A DNA stretch of 64,000 nucleotides from Phycomyces blakesleeanus NRRL 1555(-) (taxonomy: Eukaryota > Mucoromycota > Mucoromycetes > Mucorales > Phycomycetaceae): NCBI RefSeq assembly GCF_001638985.1, contig NW_017265148.1, forward strand, positions 575,367 to 639,366, read 5' to 3'. Under the pieces are notes generated by a model. It searched no databases. It was not told the DNA's origin and was given only the letters and a program-made list of their open reading frames with translations. This document shows positions 10,729-21,608 of the stretch, in pieces. The stretch's first letter is position 1; each line of letters starts with the position of its first letter. A program made the translations under genes and the position numbers.

Positions 10729-12532
10729 TTCTACCTGCAGCATGAATTAGCATAGATTTTATTATTATCTCTTAGTATAATTTAGCATAGTTTAGTATTA
10801 TTATTTCTTAGTATAATTTAGTATAGTTAATAAAATTTTTATGTTTTTTCAAGTGATTTGGAATTTATTTCATATCATTTTTTTTTTAAAAATCATGGTC
10901 TTTTTTCCAAATTTTTGCAAAGTCATTTCTTGGTTACTCCAAACAACTCCAAAATTTCCTTAATAAATATTTCATCTCACTTGAACTTTATTTTCTTCTC
11001 TATTTGGATGATTTTTTTTTAATTTGCAATATTATACAGAAGAAAATTTTCTAGACCAATCATATTGCTAGGGTTCCATACATAATCATATTTGGTTTCT
11101 GATTTCTTTTGTGGTGAAAAGCACCTGTAATAGTGAAGTACAAAAGCAATCTAATAAAATATAAATATGAATGAGTATTTCAAATTTAAAAATATAAGTC
11201 AAATTAAAGCTTATATTTGAGTTTGCTGAGATGAATTTAGTAAAAATTAGAATCTTTACAAGTAAAAATAAGTAAAACATAATTAGTATTCAATCACTTT
11301 ATAAACTAGGTGTGCAATTATTACCTCTTAACTCATTTTGACTAGATGATGAAAAGGCTAATTGTCAGTTAATGAAACTCTATTGTATTTGGAGAGAATA
11401 AGAAGCTTGATAAGTACTTTGAAACTCTAAATAGTTTTATTAAGAGATATTAGTCGAATTGAAAACTGATTAACAAAAGAGTGAATAAATAGAGAGTATT
11501 TATATCTAATAAAATTTATCTAGTCACATTTGTTTTATATCTTTTATAATGCCTATTACGCGGAAACAGTGTTCTATTGGATAGACTGTTATAGTGACTT
11601 GTCTTTCTTTTTGTATCACTTTAGTTACACATATACGTCAAATATAACAAACCCAAGATGAATAACTGTATCACAATGTACAATATTGATTTTCTATTAT
11701 ACATTTCTCAAAAACAAAAATATATAGACACATTTCCTAAAAAAATATACTAGATATAAACACACATAATTAACAAACTTTTGTTAGTAAAGTAGAGTAA
11801 GAAACAATGTGAAGAACATAATCTCATACTTATTTAAAATCGACTTAAAAAATTCTCATTGATCTACTGGCTTTTAATATCAATGTTGCAACTCATAGAA
11901 ATGTTTTTAAAAAATTCCAAGTCATTCTCTCTTGGTTTGTCTTATTTTTATAAGTTAAAGAAATATGTTTTAATAGTAAATAATTGAAAATACAGCTGTA
12001 GCTTATTAATATAAGATATGTGTATATGTCTATATTTTCATTGGGTTGAGTTACGTCTTAGAAAGATTACTCTTGCTAGGCATTCTTTACTAATATTATG
12101 TAAAAAACCAAAAAATCATACATTTTTTCTTATTTGAAATTTCAATAAAGTCATTTTATATACTGAAAATTGTGGCCTTTACCAAATTTTAACAGAATTA
12201 TTTTTCTATTACTCAATAAAATCTTCACAGTTTCTTTTTCAATGTTTTGTCTTACTTAAATAACTTTTTGTTGTGATTAAAAAACTTTGAAGTAAGACCA
12301 AATCTTATTTTCTCTTTTATTCGGAAGAAAAAATATTCAACTCATGAAATTATAAAAGAAAAATTCTGTAGACTAATAATATTGTTTGCGTATTACACCC
12401 TACAATATTTGACTTCTAATTTTTGTGATAGTGAAATTTTTTGTTTCATTTTGATTTTTTGGTTATTTTTTAATTATTACAGCCCAAAAATAAAGTTACA
12501 ATTATAAAAAACATTCCTTTTTTCCCATAGTG
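10729..12532. other. Right non-coding part of CACTA element 1
   Basis: 1.8 kb of AT-rich DNA between the transposase relic and the right TIR. A stretch at 11320-11360 (ATTACCTCTT...GATGATGAAAA) is a direct repeat of 7345-7385, upstream of the transposase. No further gene is visible. Confidence 0.5.
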
Positions 12533-12706
12533 TATAAGCCAAAAATGGAGTAAAGTATTTTTTTTTACTTTCAATGTAGAGTTTCTTGTCACACTTTGCA
12601 TATGTAATATATTTTGTCATTGCATCACAATTCTGCAAAAACATAGGTATATTATATTAAATTATTCAGAGTTTTCTTCATTCTTTTACTCAAATTTAAA
12701 ATCAAA

Positions 12707-13040
12707 ATGTCTCCTATCTCACACAACAAAGCCCTATCAATTGCAGTCAGACTTAGATACAGAAAGTCTACCGCTCAAGTAGCAAAGATTGTTGGTGTTC
12801 CGCAGTCTACTGTCAAGAGATACAGACAAAAATATATAATTTCTTTCTCAGTTTCTGGAGGTAGATCTGCCCAAAATTGACAAAAGGCTTGCCTACTGCA
12901 TTATATATGCATTCTGAAATAAAGAATTTGTAATGACTATGCAAGCCAAGAGATAACTATGTGGTGAAGATTTTGCTGTGAAGACTTCAGCAATCCATAC
13001 CTTGTTGAAAGCATCTGGGTTAACTGTCATCTAGAATTGT
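12707..13040 (+). pseudogene. Tc1/mariner transposase N-terminal relic
   Basis: ATG 12707 opens 57 codons to TGA 12880, containing a Psq/Tc1-type helix-turn-helix: a first helix around AVRLRYRKSTAQVAKIVG followed by VPQSTVKRYRQK. Downstream to about 13040, broken frames still show the second DNA-binding part (DKRLAY..., then KTSAIHTLLKASGL). The catalytic domain is absent. It starts 175 bp right of CACTA element 1. The HTH call is good; the extent is approximate. Confidence 0.6.
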
Positions 13041-13212
13041 CTCCAAAGGTAAAAACAAACTCTGCTATCTGTAAGCAGCAGTAACAGTACTTCCCCATAA
13101 AAAAAACAAGTCACGGATTTCATAGTGTTTCATTTTACATAAATAATTATTTATTACATGTATTCTTTTTAATACTCTCTCTTAAAAGTCTTATCTCTTA
13201 TATAAGCTAAAA

Positions 13213-14060
13213 ATGTCAACTTTTAATATTGCCAATGATTACAAGAATTGTATTGTTTCTGATTATATAGATTTTATTGCCTTCTTAACTCTTTTATCTG
13301 AAAATGAGCTCACAAACTCATTGAATAAAGTAGCAAAAAAGCATGTCAATTGAATTTATCATCAATTGTATGACCATAACAAAAATAGTGCTTTTATTGG
13401 GTTGTCTTTTAAAGAGCCTTTAAAAGTAAAAACAGTTATATGCTTATGTGATCATGCTGAAAAACCTCAAAAAAAAACATCTTCCTTGCAACAAGTTCAG
13501 AAGCATGTTAGAACTATGAAATCTATAAAAATCGGTTGCCTAGCTAACATATACAAGCATGTTATGACTGATGGTACAATTTGTATCAAGTATAACTGGC
13601 AGCATCCTGATCATGATCCCTTTGAAATTGAGGAAATAGGCTCCTTCAGATTGCTCAATGAGCTAAAGCAATGGGTGGAAGGGCTTGTTGGCCAAAATAT
13701 AGATTGGAAATCTATTAAGAATATGCTTAGAATGAGTGAAGATCGAGTTTTTGAAGTAAATATTTTATAATATATTTTGGTCTTTTCTGACTTTAAGCTA
13801 TATAGCTTGAGCAATCTGGTTGCCAATATTTTTTCCCTGCATATCTTCTCATAGATTATTAATATGTGAGAAATGTTATCAATACCTATGTAGTGAAGCT
13901 TTCAAGAAGACATGTCAATCACAAAGAAAGTGTCAAACTATGGATAGAAGAACTCTGTAAGAATAGAAACGCAACTTTGTTCACAGTTCATCAAAATGGA
14001 TCTTTTGTTCTTTCATGAGTTTCAAATTGGCAAAAAGAAGTGAATATATTTTTTATTTAA
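13213..14060 (+). pseudogene. MULE transposase N-terminal fragment
   Basis: The frame from ATG 13213 runs to 13770, with one in-frame TGA at 13351. It has a WRKY/GCM1-type zinc-finger arrangement (Cys-x-Cys at the start, Cys in IGCLANI, a His pair in QHPDHDP), then ELKQWVEGLV and DWKSIKNMLR, which are typical of Mutator-like transposases. A donor-like GTAAAT at 13756 suggests an intron; coding similarity resumes at about 13867 (RRHVNHKESVKLWIEEL...QNGSFVLS) with another TGA where Trp is expected. The catalytic domain is missing. It is only distantly related to MULE copies A and B. Confidence 0.6.
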
Positions 14061-15082
14061 TGTTATTTATTATATATACTTGTTCAATTTATAATTATAA
14101 AAGTATCTTGAAAACTCTGAGGAGTGATATATTGACTCTACATATAAAACAAGCAAATCTTTTAATACTTCAGCTAGTAAAGATTCAAAAGATTGCTTTC
14201 TTTATACAATTGTTATTTGCAGCCCAATTACTAACAAGAGATTACCCATCTGCTTTTTTTATAACAGATCATGAATTTGTCTCAACTTTAAGTCAGTGGT
14301 AGCCATACGGCTACAGAATACTTTTTCATTAAAGGTAAAAAGAATAATGATTGACTGCCACTGGGGAATTAGATTTCTACACATATGCGATAGTATGGGA
14401 AATTCTGAGTGACAGAATAATTAAATTCTGGAATTTGGCATTTATAGATTCCATTCGCAATATGTTATGTTACCTGTGAGTTGTCCATATAACTTCTGAA
14501 CTTATAATGATCCATATAGAGATGTAAGGTTCTTTTAAACTATTTAATCGCAGAGAGAATAATCAAATTATGGCATCTTTTTTTTTAGATGTTACATTAA
14601 ATTAAACTTGATTTGAAACAGAGATTCCAATAAAAAATCTATTTTTGATAGAAAACAATCTACTGAAATAGTAGAATTCTATTGGATTACTTTACAGAGA
14701 AAACTGTCTACTGAAATAATGATATTCTATTAAATCATTTAACAGAAGAAACAGGATTTATATATACTGTCCTCCGAATCTAAACACTTTTATTGGACAA
14801 TTATGCATGGCTAAACTATAGGATTCACACATGCCATACTACTGCAATACTTCTTGCACTTCATTTCAAATATTTTTATAGGGTTTGTTTTGGAAAAATT
14901 GTTTTTATTTAAAAAAAAAAGCTTCTTGCTTATAATATGTACGGCTTGACAATATATAGTCTAATCTAATATATAAGCTACTACATAATTAATATAATAA
15001 CAAACCCTTTCATATATTATAATATATAAATACTTCCAATACGAGAGAATCCTAAAAAGAAACACGTGTTTACAGTATTTCA
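14061..15082. other. AT-rich spacer
   Basis: No gene is visible. A short tandem duplication of about 50 bp (CTACTGAAATA...ATTCTATT) lies at about 14650-14755. Confidence 0.5.
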
Positions 15083-15655
15083 CTAGTAAGAGAAGGCTAA
15101 AAAATTATTCAATTATATTAGATTATATAAATATTTATTTTTCTTTAATTTAAATAATATGGTTACTTACCAGTACTTTCATCAGAACCAGGCATAGTAC
15201 ACATTGACTGTTGTTCTGAAAGGTTTAATAAAACGCATTAGTAAAGATCATGGAATAAAGTTTGGCTTTATTACTTACCAAAGAAAACCGGTTTTCAAAG
15301 ACAAGCCATTCAATCAGGTACATAGAAATGTTGGCAGTACTAACAGAGATAAAAAATAAACAAAATTAGATATAAGAATAAAATAAATAAATACATTATT
15401 CAGACTTACCGGATAAATTTCTGCTGTTGGTATGTCTTTATGATGAGCTGAGGAGAGAAAAAGAAAATAATTAATAAAGAAGCACATACACAATAACCGC
15501 GTTTTACCTTTTTGTTCTTGTCCATTAATCAACACGGCAAAGACTTGTAATACTATCAGCAATCACAATAATAATAAAAGAAAAAACATTAAGAATAAAT
15601 ATAACAGTAGAATAATAAAAACAAATTGCTTACCAGGGTGTGAACTCAAATACAT
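15083..15655 (-). pseudogene. Cryptic six-exon mini-gene, unknown product
   Basis: I do not recognise the product. On the minus strand ATG 15655 starts exon 15655-15634, followed by 15543-15508, 15447-15410, 15339-15279, 15215-15171 and 15096-15083 (TAG). All five introns begin GTAAGY/GTAAAA and end AG; the four between exons 2 and 6 are 60-74 nt and the first is 90 nt. Phases agree throughout and the exons sum to 72 codons. Two in-frame TGAs (15310-15312 and 15295-15297) sit where Trp or Arg codons would fit. It is divergent from the accessory-type gene at 16064 with a 408 bp gap, like the transposase/accessory arrangement of CACTA element 2. Each exon is tiny, so chance is possible, but a phase-consistent chain with clean splice sites argues for a decayed gene. 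Confidence 0.4.
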
Positions 15656-16063
15656 CAACCAGAATAAAAGTAAATAAAGCGGAAAAGAAACAGGAAAAAA
15701 AGAAATAAGAAAAAAATAAAGAAAAAGAAGAAAAAAAGTGGGCTTTCAAACAGAAGGCAGTTTAGATGAGAATTGACTCTAGTAAAATACAATAGTAATA
15801 AAATGAATAGTCCGAAATTATATTGTACCACTAAGTTCTATGTTGAATATTAAAGAAGTTGTTCAAGGTTATAAAGGATTTTATAGAAAATAATATATAA
15901 TCCCTTCCTTTTCTCAGCTATTTCATAAATCTACTTTATATTAACTTATTTTGTATGTATATCTTTGATTAAACAAAAATAAATATATTTCAACCCATAC
16001 ATTTATTTTATTTTAATAATTTATTAATGTATAAAACTTTAATAAAAATACAATAAAGAAAAA

Positions 16064-17356
16064 ATGCCTTCCAATAGCAGCAGAAAAACAGACCGTAAAG
16101 GAAAAGGAAAAGCATCTGCAAGTATATCTACCTCTGCAAACCGTGTTTTGGCTGGCCGTGTTGGACCTCAAGAAATTGCCCCCAGTTTCTCATCTGCAAC
16201 TATCCAAGATCAGTGATACACGAAAATTGTTGAAATGTTTAACAAAGTAAACAACAATATCAACGGTGTCAAGGATGACATTGCTGCTGTCAATAGCAAC
16301 ATGGCAGCCTTTAAAAACAGGATGGGCGTTGTTGTTGATACGTCTGGAAAGACACATACGACATTTGCAGACTTTGCAACTGCCTATGCCAATGATCAGA
16401 CTCATATGGCTAGTCTAGGACCATCTCTGATGCCATCCTATGTCCCCCAGACCTCCCTCAGTGATGCCGAGGTTTCTGTCATTATCTCGGTAATTAATAT
16501 TAATATATGTTAGTATCAACAACTTATTAAACAACCTGTATTTAGGAAATCTTTGCAGAAAAGTTGTGGGACTGGAAGTTCGAGTCTGACGACCCTGCTC
16601 TTGTTGCTGAGAACGAGAGTAAGAAGAAGTGGAACTTGAATGAGAAGATTAACTACCGCGATAACGTAGCTGTTATCAACTACTTGAAGAGCTACATTAG
16701 CGCCCAGACTCGTCTAGCTGGTACTCACCCATGGGTGATAAGTGATAAAATAAAGAACAGGTACAAGCACAGTCATCGTACTTTTCACGAGTCTCCTGAG
16801 CAGAAGGCCAAGAAAAACAGCAAGGGGAGAGCAAACAGTCGTACTCTTCAGGTTTGTATATACTATATAAAAAATTAATTGGTATATTACTATTTTCTCA
16901 AGCTACAATCTATATAACCAGATGTTTATCCAATGCAAGTCGACATACATGGACAACTGGGTAGCCATTGATGCTGCAATGGGATATAAGACTGGAAACC
17001 CTGTTGAGAAGGCCTATCTCAAACTCTTTCAGAAGGATGCCATGTCTGATGGTGAGTTGGATATTGAGATTGTGGACAATCTTCCACAACGGTGTTTGCA
17101 TGTAGCTCACTCCACTTGGAGAAGTGAAGAGGTAAATAATATTTAGAATAAATAAATAAGTTTTATAACAAGAAAAATAAAGAACTAATAAAAATAAATA
17201 CAGTTCAACAGATTGTTGACAATGGTTGATGACATTGATTGTACCCATCACGTGTCAAATGCGGGCATGGGAACAAAGCCAAGAATGAACAGATATCCAG
17301 CAACATTGTTGCCTTGCTCTGTTCCTGCCACCCTGTCCCAGTCATTGCCTCATTAG
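16064..17356 (+). pseudogene. Transposon accessory-type gene, one nonsense codon
   Basis: Exons 16064-16489, 16546-16851, 16922-17131 and 17204-17356 join in phase to 364 codons plus TAG. One in-frame TGA (16214-16216, after codon 50) is the only break and fits CGA-to-TGA. The N-terminus is Ser/Lys/Gly-rich, then comes a short coiled-coil-like Asn-rich segment; exon 2 has Trp- and Lys-rich blocks (LWDWKFESDD, KKKWNLNEKI, YKHSHRTFHES), perhaps DNA binding. I do not recognise a family. The layout (coiled coil, then a basic domain) recalls the accessory gene at 24798, but the sequences are not clearly alike. It converges on the transposase C-terminus at 17493. Confidence 0.55.
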
Positions 17357-17492
17357 GCAATCAACAATGAATAAACATTTTCTTTTTTACTATGTTCTGT
17401 TGTAGGGCTAAATAGTAATAATTGAAATTGAATTGATTAAAGAAAATAATAATAATAGAAGATAAATATATAAGTAAGTGTGTGTATGAGAA

Positions 17493-18210
17493 TTAATAGT
17501 AAATTTTTTTTGGCAAAGGAATCGCGAGTTTTTTGTTGACGTTTTTTGTAGTTTTGTAATCTACTATTGCAACTGTTAGGAGAATCCGATGTACTGGCAG
17601 GATGCTTTGAAAATCTTGCTTATAGAATTCATCCTGTAACAACTCAACTCCTTCTAATTCTCTTGTTTTGTCCAAAGTGGATTTGGACCACTTGACAAAT
17701 GCAAATACATGCTGACTACTATGGGGATTTCTGTATGTTAGAGAAGAAACAGTTGGCCTAAAATTGTGAACAAAAAGGTACTGAATATCTCCAACATACA
17801 CATGTTCTGACCCAGTTCATTTAGTGAAATATGCTTGTATGTATGATCCGTGGCCATTTGTGCCAATGCACCCTTTGTAGCTTTGCCCAAGAAGATCAAC
17901 GGACTTCACCATTTCGATCCAGTCATTGACGAAAGGTGAGTCATCAATTACATCTTTGCAACCTGAGATCTGTGGATTCTTGTACACAGCTTGATAGTAT
18001 CCTACAAGACAATCATATTCATGTTTTGGCATAAATGATAATGGTCTTGTTTTCAATGGCAAGGCGGATGGTGGCAGGGGCTCGTTTCCACGAATTGTCA
18101 TTGAAAGTGTTGTGAATGAGTATTGATTACTGCTGAATCTGAGAGTAAGACTGAAGGATAAAATAATATCCTCAGCTATTCCAGTCAAATGGATCTCCCT
18201 TTATGATATT
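17493..18210 (-). pseudogene. C-terminal part of a tnp2-like transposase
   Basis: The minus-strand frame from about 18188 to 17493 has one in-frame TGA (17817-17819). Its C-terminal signature matches the tail of CACTA/Plavaka-type transposases: a central DDSPFVNDWIEMV and GHGSYIQAYF, then HVYVGDIQYLFVHNF, HVFAFVKWSKS and PVHRILLTVAIVDY. The N-terminal and catalytic parts are absent. A separate exon-like start at 18551-18458 (ATG, then a GT donor, encoding VLFFWKDPERPIDMILLQSD) could be an upstream exon but does not join cleanly. With 16064-17356 it may be what is left of a third CACTA-like element; I found no TIRs for it. Confidence 0.6.
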
Positions 18211-19350
18211 ATCTAATACACAGATCATCATACACATAATTGATTATTTATTATTATCACCATGACATGGGATATACAAATACATATACATTATATATAT
18301 GGCATCATTATATTTCATCTACATATTTCTTTTATTATACAAATACTTAATTGAGAGACTACAACTACAACTATCTAATATTATGAAACATTACCCGAGT
18401 ATCTGGGCCGGAATACTAAAATATTACCAATAGCATAAATGCTCTTCTTTACCAAAACTCTTGGACTGATCTGACTGGAGAAGTATCATATCAATTGGTC
18501 TTTCCGGATCTTTCCAGAAGAACAATACTCCTGGAAGATGACTCATTGTGATAAAGATTACTTAAGCACACACTGAATTACAAATTAGAAAACATATAAA
18601 TATCAATAGATAGTTCCGTGTAGAAAGACAATCAAATTTTATCATTCTTTACTTTTCTTTTGAAATAAACAACCTACACAAGTTCTCACGAATTCTTTTG
18701 TCTATATTATATTTTGCTTTATTTTCTCCCCACAACAATATGACTTGAATCTTTGCTCAAGTTTTTCTTCTTCTACAATAATGACTTTCTATAGTGCTTA
18801 TGTTTTATTGCTTTTCTTATATATAGATCTTAAATATTAATACATTCTTTAATATATATATATATTCTTAGAGTGAATGCTTATTTTACTGAATAAGTAA
18901 GCATATTATATAAAGGTAAGCATTATAATAATATTATATCTATTTATTTATTTTAAGTTTTTTCTCTAATATTAGTATATTTGTAGAAATCGGTAAAAAA
19001 TAATAAGTGCTATCTAAGATATATTAGAATACTCAAAGTATATGAAATAAAATTTGAATAGTAGTGTTTTACTGCATACATTTTGCAGTAGCTAAACAGA
19101 ACCATTTTTTATTGCGAGTGACCGATGGAATTGTTTTTCATTATTACTATTATTATTATCATTTTCATTTAAAAAAGCATGCATTGAAATAAAGATTCAA
19201 TTTAATTAAATCTGATTCAATACTGTATAATAAAAAACAGACCATTCTGTTAAAGCTGCAAAGAAAAAACAAGAGGTTGTGCTAGAATTGAAAGCAATAG
19301 AACAAAAGAAAGAATGTAATAGAGGAAAGGAAGGACGCTTGATTTTTTTT
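18211..19350. other. AT-rich spacer
   Basis: Apart from the exon-like stretch at 18458-18551 mentioned with the transposase fragment, I see no gene. Long AT-only stretches occur around 18840-18960. Confidence 0.5.
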
Positions 19351-19987
19351 TAAAAAATGGTAACAGTGCCTGTTTTGGCTTTTTACATAATAAATAACTG
19401 CTATTTTTTATTATGAAAAAAATGGTAACAGTGCTTGTTTTGGCTTTTTACATAATAAATAACTGCCATTTTTTACATAGTAAAAAATGGTAACAGTGCC
19501 TGTTTTGACCTTATACAGAGTCATTGTTGTATCCAACATAATCGTAGATTCAAATAGAGCGCACAGACAATAAGACAAAGACATATTGAATAAGCGACCA
19601 GTATCAATTATACATTATTTCTCACACTATCATTAAATAAAGAATATACCGATAACAAGGTCACACACCTTAGTCAACATCACTAATAACTCAAACAAGA
19701 GCGTGGGTAATAACTTAACAATATATTATCTATGATATAAGAAAACAGACATCACATGATATACTCATATCATTATCCTAAATACACACGCAATATCTAT
19801 ATAAACTCACATAGCAAATAGCAATAGAAGGGCATATCTCTTTTTATTAATAAACAAAGTCTCACCGTACTTCTCGTCTGCACTTTGTTTTTCTTTCTTT
19901 TCTAAAAATATAACAGTCATAACTGCCATTTTTTATTAAGTAAAAAATGGCAGTTATGTTACCAAAGTGGTAACATGTTACCATTTT
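19351..19987. repeat. Fold-back/MITE-like element with 65-bp tandem units
   Basis: The core AAAATGGTAACA occurs at 19354, 19419 and 19484, an exact 65-bp period. Its reverse complement TGTTACCATTTT is at 19976-19987, giving outer inverted ends. A perfect 18-bp hairpin (CATAACTGCCATTTTTTA, loop TTAAG) is at 19918-19958, followed by the 14-bp palindrome GGTAACATGTTACC at 19969-19982. No coding capacity. It is probably a non-autonomous DNA transposon. Confidence 0.7.
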
Positions 19988-20243
19988 CTCCGCCGTAGTG
20001 GGAAGGTTTGGGTATAGAGGTATCAGGAGCAAGATTTCCCAAGAAACCTGAGGGGACCACTCTTGTCTCTCGAGACACGTCACTCGTGTCGACTCACTGT
20101 CGACGTCAACACCCACGAGTCTGGTACCGCCCGTCACGGCTCACTGCCAGACCAAACCATCAAACGAATCCACCGTCCGGTGTCCCTCACCAGAAACTAG
20201 CCAAAGCCAAATGTATTTACAACACACGTTGCGTTAAACAACC
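19988..20243. other. Upstream flank of tRNA-Leu(CAA)
   Basis: Higher-GC stretch than its surroundings, between the fold-back element and the tRNA. No coding or repeat signal is recognised. Confidence 0.4.
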
Positions 20244-20326
20244 GGTAACTTGGCCGAGTTGGTCTAAGGCGCCGCACTCAAGTTGCGGTCTCGAAAGAGG
20301 CGTGAGTTCGAATCTCACAGTTACCA
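20244..20326 (+). tRNA. tRNA-Leu (anticodon CAA)
   Basis: Acceptor GGTAACT (20244-20250) pairs with AGTTACC (20319-20325), discriminator A. The D arm is identical to that of the AAG gene at 1074. Anticodon stem CCGCA/TGCGG has loop CTCAAGT, giving anticodon CAA (Leu, UUG). There is a long variable arm, and T stem GTGAG/CTCAC with loop TTCGAAT. No intron is present, although tRNA-Leu(CAA) genes often have one. A run of T follows at 20327-20332 (Pol III terminator). A gypsy LTR begins 51 bp downstream. Confidence 0.95.
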
Positions 20327-20376
20327 TTTTTATTAGAGTTGTTGGGTGTCGTTCCTAATCTAGGCTATCTTCCAAT

Positions 20377-20686
20377 TGTCGGACATTATTTTGATGAATC
20401 CGAGAAATCAGGATAATTGACCGCAGCAGTTCTGTATGTCAAAGATACCTCATAGATAACGAACCGCAGTAATGTCTTGTAAAGATTAACCACAGTAACA
20501 TCTTCTGAGCATCAACCGCAGTAAAAGGACTTCTCTTGTAATTAAATAGAGTATAATAGTTTACTGCGGATAATGCACAGTATTAGTTTAGAAAACTATA
20601 TAAGACAATTCAATTCCTATCAATAAAAAGCACCTTTTATCCTCTCTTCGATTTTACATATACTCTCCGATCCCCAGTGGGTTTGA
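20377..20686 (+). repeat. Gypsy-type LTR, second family
   Basis: Begins TGTCGGAC and ends TCCCCA (310 bp). The LTR-end/PBS junction TCCCCAGTGG matches that of the 1230 LTR, although the LTR bodies differ. The U3 part carries four spaced copies of a CCGCAGTAA-like motif (about 20420, 20462, 20490 and 20515) and an inverted one near 20562. The leader that follows is only ~170 bp before another LTR begins, so this is a truncated element or solo-type remnant. Confidence 0.65.
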
Positions 20687-20860
20687 CCTTTTGACTTTGC
20701 TATAGTAAAAGGAAGACCATCCCAGATCAGAAACGACAAACGTAGGCGAATTGGTCAAGCTTTAATAACACAGGAGTAAGCAAATAAGAGAGAGGATAAA
20801 AAGATGATTTTATTGTTTAATTTGGGTTATCTTATATATTTTTTGAAATGATTATTCATC

Positions 20861-21156
20861 TGTCAGAGTTGACATCAGTGATCAAAATCGGAAGTTACAA
20901 GCAACCAGTAATGGTTGACTTTTCAGAATAAAAGATCTGACTTTGCCAATTGGTCTTTTGTCTATGTTTTAGATGTTGGAGATGAGGAATATACTTGTAG
21001 AAAATATTACTAGATAACTAGCATCTAAGATATATTAACATAGCTATTCTTTTAGCTAGAAATCAAGTATTATTTTGTATAAATAGTTAAAAAATATAAT
21101 TAATAAAAAATATCTTTTATTCTATCTAAAAACTATTTATAAACTTGACAATCCCA
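20861..21156 (+). repeat. Gypsy LTR, copy 2 of the 1230 family
   Basis: Same ends (TGTCAGAG...CCCA) and order as 1230-1527, 296 bp, with scattered substitutions. Homology continues 22 bp past the LTR through the primer binding site to 21178, where CACTA element 2 begins. The internal region is lost. Confidence 0.85.
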
Positions 21157-21178
21157 GTGGTATTTATTCTGCAACTTA

Positions 21179-21193
21179 CACTATGGGAAAAAA
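21179..21193 (+). repeat. Left terminal inverted repeat of CACTA element 2
   Basis: CACTATGGGAAAAAA, exact match to the inverted right end. It is followed at once by TGGCGGTTTTTTGC, a subterminal motif repeated near the other end. Confidence 0.9.
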
Positions 21194-21509
21194 TGGCGGT
21201 TTTTTGCTTTTGTGACTATGTTTTCGGCCTATAATAATTAAAAAATCACTAAAAATTCAATTTGAAACTAGAAAATCTCTGTTTTTTGAAAAGGTTGACA
21301 AAAAGCAAATTGACCACCTACAATTAAATCTCCTGATAGACAAAAGTAAGCTTTAACTACAGACTTTACATTTTTAGTAAATGTAGATTGCATTTGATGA
21401 CTATTAAAAGTCAGAAGAAAAAGAGAAGAAAATATCTAAACTTTCTGCTGAGAAAATAAAATATGTTAAGACAATTTGAAAAAAAAATGTATTACAAAAA
21501 AAAAACAAA

Positions 21510-21575
21510 TTATAGGTCTGCAAGAGAACCAAGTGACAATTTTGGGCCGCGGTTAAGCTCTGGCCACACTATATA

Positions 21576-21608
<33 letters not shown>

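Larger units (their letters stand above)
6200..12532 (+). mobile_element. CACTA-superfamily DNA transposon 1 (degenerate, 6.3 kb)
   Basis: The left end reads CACTATAGAAAAAAAGG (from 6200) and the right end, read inward on the minus strand, CACTATGGGAAAAAAGG. The flanks carry TAT at 6197-6199 and TAT at 12533-12535, a 3-bp target duplication as expected for CACTA elements. Inside lies a tnp2-type transposase relic (7729-10728). No accessory gene is visible, unlike CACTA element 2. The left TIR has one clear mismatch, so the exact left end is less certain than the right. Confidence 0.65.

Noticed and set aside
13867..14302. Separate gene downstream of the MULE fragment
   Set aside because: The first part continues the MULE N-terminal similarity after a likely intron; the rest is AT-rich with no features.
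20008..20358. Plus-strand frame of 116 codons
   Set aside because: It overlaps tRNA-Leu(CAA) and has no protein-like features.
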